This document shows positions 57,242 to 64,000 of a DNA stretch of 64,000 nt, piece by piece (the first letter of the stretch is position 1; each line of letters starts with the position of its first letter). Below the pieces are notes generated by a model that saw only the letters and a program-made list of their open reading frames with translations, had not been told where the DNA came from and made no database searches. Position numbers and translations under genes: made by a program. Source of the stretch: Acidobacteriota bacterium (GTDB lineage Bacteria > Acidobacteriota > Blastocatellia > Pyrinomonadales > Pyrinomonadaceae); NCBI GenBank assembly GCA_016700175.1, contig CP065003.1:1870001-1934000 (forward strand), in the 5' to 3' direction.

Positions 57242-58681
57242 TTACTCCCCCTGCGCCATCGAGTATCCCGCGGAACCGTCGAAGTTATAAAGGTTCTCCG
57301 TCTTGATCACCTCGAAGCCCGCTGAATTGATCGAGGAGAGCAGTTCGACCACGTCCTCGTATGTGACGCTTTCGCCCGTCATCCTGAAACGGCAGCGCCA
57401 ATGGTCGGTCTTGAACGTTTCGGGAATCCCGCCGGGATAGACAAGCACACCACGGTTGGTGATGAGCTTGAGTTTGAGCTTGTCGGTCGAGGCATCGAGC
57501 AGGCCTTCTCCGATCACGTCCGGATCGCGGTCGGATTCGTCCCAGCAGATGAACACGTCGATTCCAACAAGGTCCTTTTTCGTCTCGATCTTCGATACGG
57601 GCGGAACGGAGATCTGCTTGTTCGCATAGCGGACCGCTTCAAGACGCGCGGGCGTCCTGCCGAGACGCTCGATAACGGCATCTGTGAACTGCTTTGTTCC
57701 GACCTCCTGCTTGCTGAGCCCCTCCCGGTAAATGTCGGGCGTGTGGATCCCGTCTTCGATCGTGCAAAGCCAGGCGTTCTTAATCTTTTCGCCGAGTTCG
57801 CCCATTCCGAGATGGACAAGCATCTGGGTAGCGGCGATCAGAAGCCCGGAAGGGTTCGCGACGTCCTTTCCGGCGATATCGGGAGCCGAGCCGTGGATCG
57901 CTTCGAACATCGCCGCGTTGTGGCCCACGTTCGCCGAAGCCGCTAGCCCGACCGACCCCGCGATCTGCGCCGTGATGTCCGAGAGGATGTCGCCGTAAAG
58001 ATTGAGCGTGACGATGACGTCGAACCATTCGGGCGACGTCGCGAGCCTCGCGGAGCCTATGTCGATGATCTGGTGATCGGTCTCGATCTCCGGATATTCC
58101 GCCCGGATCTCGTCGAAGACCTGGTGGAACAGGCCGTCGGTGAGCTTCATTATGTTGTCCTTCGTCATGCACGTGACCTTCTTCCGGCCGTATGCGCGTG
58201 CGTATGCGAAGGCGTAGCGGATGATGTTCTCGCAGCCGGGACGCGTGATGAGCTTCAGGACCTGGGTCACTTCGGGCGTCTGGCGGTGCTCGATGCCGGC
58301 ATACAGGTCCTCCTCGTTCTCGCGGATGATGACAAGGTTCATCCCGGGATGCATCGAGGCGACGAAAGGCGTGTAAGCCTTGCACGGTCTTACATTTGCG
58401 AACAGGTTGAGTGACTTGCGGATGGTCACGTTAACGCTCTTGAATCCCTTGCCCTGGGGCGTCGTGACGGGCGCTTTCAGAAGCACGCCGCTCTGGCGGA
58501 GCACGTCCCAGCCGTCGGACGGAAACCCGGAGGTGATGCCTTTTTCGTACGCGGCCTGTCCGATGGTGATGAAATCGTAATCGAGGGGAGCCTCGGCGGC
58601 GCGGAGAATATCGAGCGTGGACCCCATGATCTCGGGCCCGATCCCGTCGCCCTCGGCGACAACTATCTTTTTCTTATCCAT
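57242..58681 (-). CDS. icd: isocitrate dehydrogenase (NADP-type, long form)
   Basis: The 479-residue enzyme oxidises isocitrate to 2-oxoglutarate in the TCA cycle. It carries VAEGDGIGPEIMGSTLDILR at the start, VNVTIRKSLNLFANVRPCKA (substrate loop, SxNxxxR type) near 85, IRENEEDLYAGIEHRQT near 120, TLNLYGDILSDITAQIAG near 227 and ANVGHNAAMFEAIHGSAPDI near 250. The C-terminal 130 residues after about 345 are an added domain as in Thermus-type enzymes. Coenzyme choice is inferred from the family, not from a motif. The start is the ATG at 58681. Confidence 0.93.
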   Translation of the reverse strand: MDKKKIVVAEGDGIGPEIMGSTLDILRAAEAPLDYDFITIGQAAYEKGITSGFPSDGWDVLRQSGVLLKAPVTTPQGKGFKSVNVTIRKSLNLFANVRPCKAYTPFVASMHPGMNLVIIRENEEDLYAGIEHRQTPEVTQVLKLITRPGCENIIRYAFAYARAYGRKKVTCMTKDNIMKLTDGLFHQVFDEIRAEYPEIETDHQIIDIGSARLATSPEWFDVIVTLNLYGDILSDITAQIAGSVGLAASANVGHNAAMFEAIHGSAPDIAGKDVANPSGLLIAATQMLVHLGMGELGEKIKNAWLCTIEDGIHTPDIYREGLSKQEVGTKQFTDAVIERLGRTPARLEAVRYANKQISVPPVSKIETKKDLVGIDVFICWDESDRDPDVIGEGLLDASTDKLKLKLITNRGVLVYPGGIPETFKTDHWRCRFRMTGESVTYEDVVELLSSINSAGFEVIKTENLYNFDGSAGYSMAQGE

Positions 58682-58992
58682 TATTCGTTTCTTATAACCT
58701 TCTGTTATTGATACGGGAACAGTGCGGCCGCGGCCGCCCTTTTTGTGGGAATCGATATTCTATAGGCTGGGATTGGGAGGCGCAACGAGACAGTGGTCAA
58801 TGGTCATAGCGCAATGATCAATGGGCGGCGGGATTCACCACGGAGAACACGGAGGCCACTGAAGCAGAAACGCGACCGTCAGGGAGCGTGCGTGATACAG
58901 TTCAAAGTTCCAGGTTCCAGGTTCGAAGAAGGCGGAAATGCGACCGTCAGGGAGCGGGCGTATCTCGCCCCGGAGGGGCGGAAACGGAACCT
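58682..58992. other. gene-free stretch with partial repeat units
   Basis: The 311-bp stretch has ACCACGGAGAACACGGAGG (58838) and two copies of GCGACCGTCAGGGAGCG (58870 and 58940), the latter with TCTCGCCCCGGAGGGGCG, a short form of the 132-bp repeats at 61.3 and 62.3 kb. I see no gene. Confidence 0.55.
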
Positions 58993-59808
58993 TCAGATCC
59001 TCCCAAGACATACCTCGTAAACCCTCAACCGATCGGTTCTCCAATCGAGTGAAAGATAGACATCGCTCCGATCACTTACGGTGTGCCGTAGGTCATCCTC
59101 TGGCTTGGGGTAGTACTTAACCTCAACGCGAATCCGGATCGAGCTCCCCACCCGAACATACGGAAAGACTTCGTAGACTCTTAATGGCTTTCCGGAACTC
59201 ACGTATATCGCTTCGAGTTCCTCGGCACTCGGCAGGATAGCGGTGAAATTGTTGTGCGATCGAGGAATGCGGGAGATCAGATTCTTCTTACCAATGATGA
59301 TCGCCTGGGTGAAATCTACTCCCTGAGGTTTCCCCCACTCCTCCTGCATCTTTTCCAGAGTTGCATAAAGAGCGGCGGCATAGATGTCTTTTCCGACCAG
59401 ATCATCGACTTCACCTAGATCACGCTTGTCGAAAAAGTGAATATCGAAATCGATGAATCGTTCCGATTCGTGAAGTACCAACCGAACGTCTTCGATCTTT
59501 CCGGGATCGATGAACTGCTTGAGCTTGCTCAAATTCCGAAGAGAACGATCTAGGTTGTCTCGAGCAAAGATATCGCCCTCGTTTAGAAAGATCTTCCGCC
59601 GGACAGTCTCGTCCCTACTTCTCAGACTCAGAAAAAACGCTACCCGTCGGACGTTATACTCCTCCCTATCAGCCTTCGCGATCATCCGCTCGCGTTCGGC
59701 ACTGTCTTGAATGTAGTCCTTATCCGCGACGCATCTGCCGGCGGCAGTTCGAGGTAAGAAGATCGACACGCTCAAAACGACCAACAATAATAAGACTGAT
59801 CCTCGCAC
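58993..59808 (-). CDS. secreted POTRA-like protein, unknown
   Basis: I place the start at the GTG at 59808, as GGGAGG lies four bases upstream; a longer frame adds nothing family-like. The 271-residue chain has a signal peptide (SVLLLLVVLSVSIFLP) and the sequence VRRKIFLNEGDIFARDNLDR with LSKLKQFIDPGK, which resembles the POTRA repeat of BamA/TamA/Omp85 partners. The C-terminal half has more strands (YVRVGSSIRIRVEVKYYPK). It lacks the 16-strand barrel, so it could be a periplasmic partner. It starts 17 bp after the upstream secreted gene and forms an operon with it. Confidence 0.65.
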   Translation of the reverse strand: MRGSVLLLLVVLSVSIFLPRTAAGRCVADKDYIQDSAERERMIAKADREEYNVRRVAFFLSLRSRDETVRRKIFLNEGDIFARDNLDRSLRNLSKLKQFIDPGKIEDVRLVLHESERFIDFDIHFFDKRDLGEVDDLVGKDIYAAALYATLEKMQEEWGKPQGVDFTQAIIIGKKNLISRIPRSHNNFTAILPSAEELEAIYVSSGKPLRVYEVFPYVRVGSSIRIRVEVKYYPKPEDDLRHTVSDRSDVYLSLDWRTDRLRVYEVCLGRI

Positions 59809-59825
59809 TGTGCCTCCCACATTTT

Positions 59826-61271
59826 TCAGTTGTCGCCCTCCTTCGCCTTTCGAAGTTCTTCCCGTCGCTTTTCTTCCCACTTCTTCCAGCTGCCGGTATC
59901 ACCTTTAAGCCAGTCGTAATAGTGTTCGAGGATGATCCCGGACATGTCGTCCGGATGAAATACTCCCAGATCGAAGAAATACTTCTGGAGCCTCGAACCG
60001 CCCCACAAGTGCCAGTTGTTCCTTAGCCACATCCCGAGTCCAAAATGGTACTTGATCGTTTCGTCCCTGTTCGGCAATGAACGGAACTCGGCCTTGTCGG
60101 CTTCACTGAGGATCTTGTCGAGCTCGAGCATACACTCGCCGATATCGGCCGGTATGTACCGGCCGTCGATCTTATCGGCCTTCTGGCGCTCCTCAAACCT
60201 CTTCTTCTCCGCTTCGACCTCGATCTCTTTCTCTTTCCTGGCAAGATCGTCATCCGACTTTCGGAGAAGGATGACCTCCTTACCGAGATACCACTTGTCA
60301 AATCTTTCGGTTAGTCCCGTATCTTCGAATCTGCCGAGCTCGAAAAAGGCCCTCACCTGTTTCTGGTCAATGCCCGACCCGCTCTCGATCTCCACACTTT
60401 CAACTTCAAAGTTCCCTCCGCGAGATATCAGGCCGCCTATGGTCAACTTGTAACTCTTGTACTTTTCGGAGTCTTCCGAGTGCGGCGCGACCGGTTTCAT
60501 TCCAAGAAACCGTCCGAGTTCGGCTATAACGTCCTTTCCTCCTTTTAACTCTGGAAAACTTTCGAAATAGGGCGGATCGACATTCTCCCAATTCGAGCGA
60601 CGTTTCTCTGGCCGGTCCTTGATCGTCTCGAAAACCTCTTCGAATGGGACTCTTCCGGCATAAGTGCCCGAATTCAGATCTATCGAGTGAACATTCAGCT
60701 CGAAATCGATAAGAGAGAACCTCCCGGCAGCTTCAAAGACGCTGTGCTCCGCAAGAAATCTCTGCCGATCATCCGCATATTCGAAGCTTTCGCCGCTTGC
60801 CCTCTTGCGATTGAGCTCCCAGTCCACGAAGAGCAGATTGCCGTTCTCCGAACGGTCTTTTCCCGTCAGCTCCTTTGTCGAGAAACCCTTTACGAACCTC
60901 CCATCCCTGTAAATGTTTACTGCCATTAAGCCCGGGGCATCGTCGGGCGGATCGTACGAGAGGAGATACACGATCACGCGCCCGTCATCACTGATCGCGA
61001 CATGTCTAGGGTCATCCCAGATCTCGATACTCTGATCCATCGTGTAAACCGGCTTTTCGCTCCCCGTTCGGAAAACCCCGGTGCGCCCTCTAAGTGTCGG
61101 ATATTCGCGGTCGTAAGGAACCGTACGGAGATAATGCGATTCGTCTGCGGAGTAGACAGTGACGATGCTGACTCCCGAAAGGTATACCTGGCCCTTCGCT
61201 GCCGCTGCGAACATCAACGCAAAGCAGCACCCCAGCAAAGCGATGAATGAGGCTGCCTTCATTTGTTCCAT
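59826..61271 (-). CDS. secreted protein with DUF6794-like C-terminus
   Basis: The 481-residue protein begins with a signal peptide (IALLGCCFALMFAAAAKG). Residues 30-330 are beta-rich and unnamed. A charged helix (VEAEKKRFEERQ) leads to a C-terminal domain from about 385 with YIPADIGECMLELDKILSEA, then YHFGLGMWLRNNWHLWGGSR and FHPDDMSGIILEHYYDWLKG, which matches the DUF6794 pattern as I remember it. That domain has unknown function and is often found as a short C-terminal module. The gene is the first of a two-gene operon. Confidence 0.75.
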   Translation of the reverse strand: MEQMKAASFIALLGCCFALMFAAAAKGQVYLSGVSIVTVYSADESHYLRTVPYDREYPTLRGRTGVFRTGSEKPVYTMDQSIEIWDDPRHVAISDDGRVIVYLLSYDPPDDAPGLMAVNIYRDGRFVKGFSTKELTGKDRSENGNLLFVDWELNRKRASGESFEYADDRQRFLAEHSVFEAAGRFSLIDFELNVHSIDLNSGTYAGRVPFEEVFETIKDRPEKRRSNWENVDPPYFESFPELKGGKDVIAELGRFLGMKPVAPHSEDSEKYKSYKLTIGGLISRGGNFEVESVEIESGSGIDQKQVRAFFELGRFEDTGLTERFDKWYLGKEVILLRKSDDDLARKEKEIEVEAEKKRFEERQKADKIDGRYIPADIGECMLELDKILSEADKAEFRSLPNRDETIKYHFGLGMWLRNNWHLWGGSRLQKYFFDLGVFHPDDMSGIILEHYYDWLKGDTGSWKKWEEKRREELRKAKEGDN

Positions 61272-61338
61272 AGTGGATCACCTAGCACCGCGATCCCGAA
61301 TGTCCCGAGCTCCGTACGAGCGGCAGGTCTGCAGCGCG

Positions 61339-61470
61339 ATGGCGGAAACGCGACCGTCAGGGAGCATGCCTATCTCGCCCCGGAGGGGCGACGGATGTTA
61401 GCCCGGGGGGGGAGCCGAAGGCGCAACCCCGGGATAGGGCGCAAAAAAAGACTCAAGCCCCGGAGGGGCG
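61339..61470. repeat. 132-bp dispersed direct repeat, left copy
   Basis: The unit runs from ATGGCGGAAACGCGACCGTC to CCCCGGAGGGGCG and contains GATGTTAGCCCGGGG and a GGCGCAACCCCGGGA motif. It is highly similar to 62312-62442. The two copies flank the nucleotidyltransferase pair in direct orientation. Confidence 0.85.
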
Positions 61471-61648
61471 TCAAACGCCGGATCTCAGATTTCAAATTGA
61501 AGATCTCAAACTCCGGCAACGAGCGAGCGCCATCGGCGCGAAATGTTAATAGGGTCGCGGATCGCAATGTCCCGAGCTCCGTAGGAGCGATATGTCTGTA
61601 GCAACGCGGCCACACAAACGACTTGCCAGCCGCGTAGCGGTGGCGCGG

Positions 61649-62101
61649 CTACCGGCCTATGGCCTCCAACGCCTCGACATCTGCCAAGTCCTGTTTTCTT
61701 CCGACCGATCGTTTGTTCCTGATGAGTTCATCCCGGCCAATGAAGTTCACTGAGACGCCGCCATAGTCACCCTTAACCGCACCCGATCGCGCCTCCCGCC
61801 ATTCGACGCCCGAGATCGAGGTCATAATATCGATCCTCACGGGAGGGACTCCCAACTGGACGACAGAGTCCGCTCGTTCGAAATCACTTTCTTCTATGGC
61901 CAAAGAACCGAATCCGGACTCGTCCAGCGCCTCAAGAAGGCTTTCAGCGTTTCGTTTCTCGGGTTTGACGTAGATCTCCAGATCACCGGTGAAGCGCGGC
62001 GCACCGTGAAAGGCGGTCGCATACCCACCTACGATCAGGTATTCAACTTTTTTCGCGTTTAACAACCCGAGCAACTCTTTGAAGTCGGAGATCACTTCCA
62101 T
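61649..62101 (-). CDS. MNT-type nucleotidyltransferase
   Basis: The 150-residue protein starts at the ATG at 62101 (MEVISDFKELL), inside the end of the partner gene. It has the nucleotidyltransferase core VEYLIVGGYATAFHGAPR, then GDLEIYVKPE with the Gly-Asp-Leu-Glu metal-binding pair (canonical Asp-x-Asp/Glu), and later VPPVRIDIMTSISG. Such proteins act as tRNA-modifying toxins or AMPylating antitoxins (MNT/HEPN or AbiEii-like). No HEPN partner is here; the partner is a different short protein. Flanked by 132-bp repeats. Confidence 0.85.
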   Translation of the reverse strand: MEVISDFKELLGLLNAKKVEYLIVGGYATAFHGAPRFTGDLEIYVKPEKRNAESLLEALDESGFGSLAIEESDFERADSVVQLGVPPVRIDIMTSISGVEWREARSGAVKGDYGGVSVNFIGRDELIRNKRSVGRKQDLADVEALEAIGR

Positions 62102-62231
62102 AGACTTGTCTGCGATAGAATTCGACCGCGGCGATCCGCTCTGAGGGTGGTCGGGAGAGCCAGTATTCGAGATCCCGAACTTTCGAACCCGACTCTTCAA
62201 GGGTGAGCTTTCTGACTACTTTCTTGATCAC
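62043..62231 (-). CDS. short partner of the nucleotidyltransferase
   Basis: The 62-residue frame starts at a GTG at 62231 and overlaps the nucleotidyltransferase start by 59 bp in a different frame. It reads VRDLEYWLSRPPSERIAAVE, FYRRQVYGSDLRLQRVARVV. Small proteins of this kind, with the core Y-W-L-S-P-E-R-I-A-A-V-E-F-x-R-R-Q, are often found directly before similar nucleotidyltransferases, and an antitoxin-like role is inferred. The overlap suggests coupled translation. Confidence 0.7.
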   Translation of the reverse strand: MIKKVVRKLTLEESGSKVRDLEYWLSRPPSERIAAVEFYRRQVYGSDLRLQRVARVVKREKS

Positions 62232-62311
62232 GCGGTGATTTTATCACGATATGGGAATGGGGCTTGGGTTCAGGCCTGGAGATCTCAATTGCGGGCGCAT
62301 TCGGAAACGCC

Positions 62312-62442
62312 ATGGCGGAAACGCGACCGTCAGGGAGCGTGCGTATCTCGCCCCAAACGGGCGACGGATGTTAGCCCGGGGTGGAGCCGAAGGCGCAACC
62401 CCGGGAAAGGGCGCAAAAAATGACTTAAGCCCCGGAGGGGCG
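62312..62442. repeat. 132-bp dispersed direct repeat, right copy
   Basis: The copy begins with ATGGCGGAAACGCGACCGTC and ends with CCCCGGAGGGGCG, with small differences from the left copy. It lies upstream of the partner gene start at 62231. A stub of a mini-hairpin array (CGATAGGCTTCATCG at 62508) follows. Confidence 0.85.
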
Positions 62443-62598
62443 TACGCACAAGCCGATACAACGTCACTCTGTTCAACAATTCAGTAATGTCCGGACTGTG
62501 TACAGCGAAGCACGATAGGCTTCATCGCGATTCCGCGCTTGCGCGCGGCGCAAACTGAAGTTCGCGTTACCTCGGACGCCCGCGTCAGATCATCCGGA

Positions 62599-63645
62599 TC
62601 ACTTTGAAAAGGCGCTCTCAAAAAACTCGAAAACCGGCCCCTCGAACCGCTTCCGGACTCCCTCTACGTGCCCGCCCTCGAAAACGACCATTGAGAACGG
62701 GATCCCCTTTTCGCTCAGGGCACCGGCGAACGCCGACATTTCGTTCCGCGCCGCGTCTTCGTTCCCTGCCTCCAGACGGATCCGCAGCTGCTTGAGTTCA
62801 TCAACATACGCCGGAACCTGCCGCACGAGCGTTTCCCCGAGCCAACGGTCCCAAACGTCTTCCCTCTTCACAAATCCGCCGTCCTTCTTTTCAAACGGAA
62901 GATCGGCGAACCGTCCGGAATCAGGGTTCGGAGAGAACGCCGCCGCCTTCGACCACATAAGCCGTGCGAGAAGGTTTGCGTCCGGCTTGAAAGGATCCCG
63001 GGACTCGTTCGCTGCTTTCCACGCGGCTTCGCCGAACGGGTTCGGATTGACGAGATTCACCGCACTCATCCCTAGAACCGAGCCGAACACGTCCGGATGA
63101 CGCATCGCGATCCGCAATGCTCCGTAGCCTCCCATCGACTGTCCCGCGATCCCCCGGAACTCGCGCGATGCCCTCGTGCGGTATTTCGAATCGATGAAAC
63201 CGACAAGCTCCTCCGAGATGAATGATTCCCATCGCCCTGACGCAGGGGAATCCGTATACCAGGAACCGCCGAGCTTCGTCCTCGCATCCGGCATTACGAC
63301 GATCATCGGACGGATCGATCCCGAGCGGATCAGCCGGTCCAGCTCCGCTTCGAGATCCATTCCCTCATAGCCGTCCTTTCCAAGCCAGCTATCCGGTCCC
63401 GAACCGTAACTGTGGAGAAGATAAACCACGGGATAGCGCTGTCTCGAAGACTCATACTGTGGAGGAAGATAGACAAGGACTTCCCGTTTCGGGCTTTCGC
63501 CGAGGAGATTCCCGGCGATCATCTTCGAATCGACCAAATCGCGGACGATCTCGGCTCGGGTCGAGGTCACAGGCGCAACCAGTAATGCCAGCCCCAATAG
63601 AGTCCGAAGGATGCCGATCGTTAGCCCTGCTCTCCTACGGCGCAT
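62599..63645 (-). CDS. secreted esterase (S-formylglutathione hydrolase-like)
   Basis: The 348-residue protein has an N-terminal signal (IGILRTLLGLALLVAPVTS) and an esterase D-type alpha/beta hydrolase: VLVYLPPQYESSRQRYPVVY near 60, YLLHSYGSGPDSWLG, MIVVMPDARTKLGGSWYTDS near 118 and the nucleophile elbow GIAGQSMGGYGALRIAM near 175 with GQSMGG. The catalytic Asp and His probably lie near LVRQVPAYVDEL (about 280) and EGGHVEGVRKRF (His near 332). It may act on esters outside the cell. It overlaps the next gene by 11 bp. Confidence 0.88.
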   Translation of the reverse strand: MRRRRAGLTIGILRTLLGLALLVAPVTSTRAEIVRDLVDSKMIAGNLLGESPKREVLVYLPPQYESSRQRYPVVYLLHSYGSGPDSWLGKDGYEGMDLEAELDRLIRSGSIRPMIVVMPDARTKLGGSWYTDSPASGRWESFISEELVGFIDSKYRTRASREFRGIAGQSMGGYGALRIAMRHPDVFGSVLGMSAVNLVNPNPFGEAAWKAANESRDPFKPDANLLARLMWSKAAAFSPNPDSGRFADLPFEKKDGGFVKREDVWDRWLGETLVRQVPAYVDELKQLRIRLEAGNEDAARNEMSAFAGALSEKGIPFSMVVFEGGHVEGVRKRFEGPVFEFFESAFSK

Positions 63646-63991
63646 TCTTGGATTTTTCTTCTTCAGCGTCAGCTCCTACGTCACAGGCGATGAGCGCGAT
63701 GATCAATGCTATGCCCCAAATAGCCGGAAATAAGAAAGTTGCCGCGGCGACGGCCATAAAGGGGCCATTGTCCACCATTTCGGGTGTCTGATATTTGAAG
63801 ACGTGAATCCACGCCGACAGATAAACTCCGAAAGGCAGCAAGAAAGACGAGACAGGCGCGATCACGAAACCGGCATACCAGGATGTCCATATCCTCCGCC
63901 GCATAAGCTCGTAAGGAATGAGGAATGTCAGGAACGCAAACACAAGAATGGCCAATGCTTCGTGCCACAAAGATGTGAACAGATTCCACAT
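63635..63991 (-). CDS. small membrane protein, unknown function
   Basis: The 118-residue protein has about three hydrophobic helices (EALAILVFAFLTFLIPYEL, AGFVIAPVSSFLLPFGVYLS, MAVAAATFLFPAIWGIALII) and an acidic tail (GADAEEEKSKNAP). The ATG at 63991 is close to the window edge, so an extended upstream frame cannot be excluded. It overlaps the esterase start by 11 bp on the same strand and is probably cotranscribed with it. I recognise no family. Confidence 0.65.
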   Translation of the reverse strand: MWNLFTSLWHEALAILVFAFLTFLIPYELMRRRIWTSWYAGFVIAPVSSFLLPFGVYLSAWIHVFKYQTPEMVDNGPFMAVAAATFLFPAIWGIALIIALIACDVGADAEEEKSKNAP

Positions 63992-64000
63992 AGATAAGGA

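Overview
The window is a 64 kb piece of a bacterial chromosome with about 60% GC and no rRNA, tRNA, CRISPR array or phage module that I can see. Its genes are single-copy housekeeping genes, secreted enzymes and small stress genes. The mix of a large Rad50-like ATPase with a C-x6-C hook, a YCF48-type secreted repeat protein, an RNase E/G with a very long insertion, many secreted hypotheticals and extremely repeat-rich intergenic DNA suggests an Acidobacteriota lineage, perhaps Blastocatellia/Pyrinomonadales-like. This placement is inference; no marker in the window proves it.

Layout. 0-6.7 kb: a partial gene, a Kef-type K+/H+ antiporter, a small membrane protein, uvrC and a Sua5-type tRNA t6A synthase. 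6.8-8.2 kb: a low-GC three-gene islet that looks like an undescribed toxin-antitoxin-like module. 8.3-16.6 kb: Rad50/SbcC-like ATPase, RNase HI, a secreted YCF48-like protein, prmA and era. 16.6-27.8 kb: a secreted TPR protein, a CdsZ-like zinc-ribbon protein, a short DNA polymerase I, a structured leader RNA and RNase E/G. 27.9-34.5 kb: a ClpA/ClpC-type unfoldase, a GNAT enzyme, enolase and a CNNM/CorC transporter. 34.9-42.0 kb: a NifU-N/BFD fusion, a TlpA-like lipoprotein, GH15 glycosidase with a coupled AlbA_2 gene, pyruvate kinase and a threonine dehydratase. 42.8-51.2 kb: small accessory genes (VOC, two ankyrin proteins, NTF2-like, VIT1-like, L,D-transpeptidase, DUF302, S41 peptidase, FMN reductase). 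51.6-53.3 kb: a complete IS1182-type insertion sequence. 53.4-64 kb: M28 peptidase, SRPBCC protein, isocitrate dehydrogenase, two secreted unknowns, a nucleotidyltransferase pair flanked by direct repeats, and a secreted esterase.

The most striking property is the intergenic DNA. Nearly every gap over 250 bp holds one of several repeat families: inverted-repeat elements with arms of about 28-31 bp (four copies), arrays of modular mini-hairpins, exact tandem repeats of 36, 105 and 162 bp, imperfect repeats of about 65 and 207 bp, and 7-bp satellites. Most genes are single units or pairs; clear coupling is seen for the 6.9 kb islet, GH15/AlbA_2, CNNM/secreted protein, ankyrin/VOC, the 59-61 kb secreted pair and the nucleotidyltransferase pair. 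Leads most worth following are the 6.9 kb islet, the leader RNA before RNase E/G, the NifU-N/BFD fusion lacking the canonical Asp, the repeat-flanked nucleotidyltransferase pair and the repeat families.
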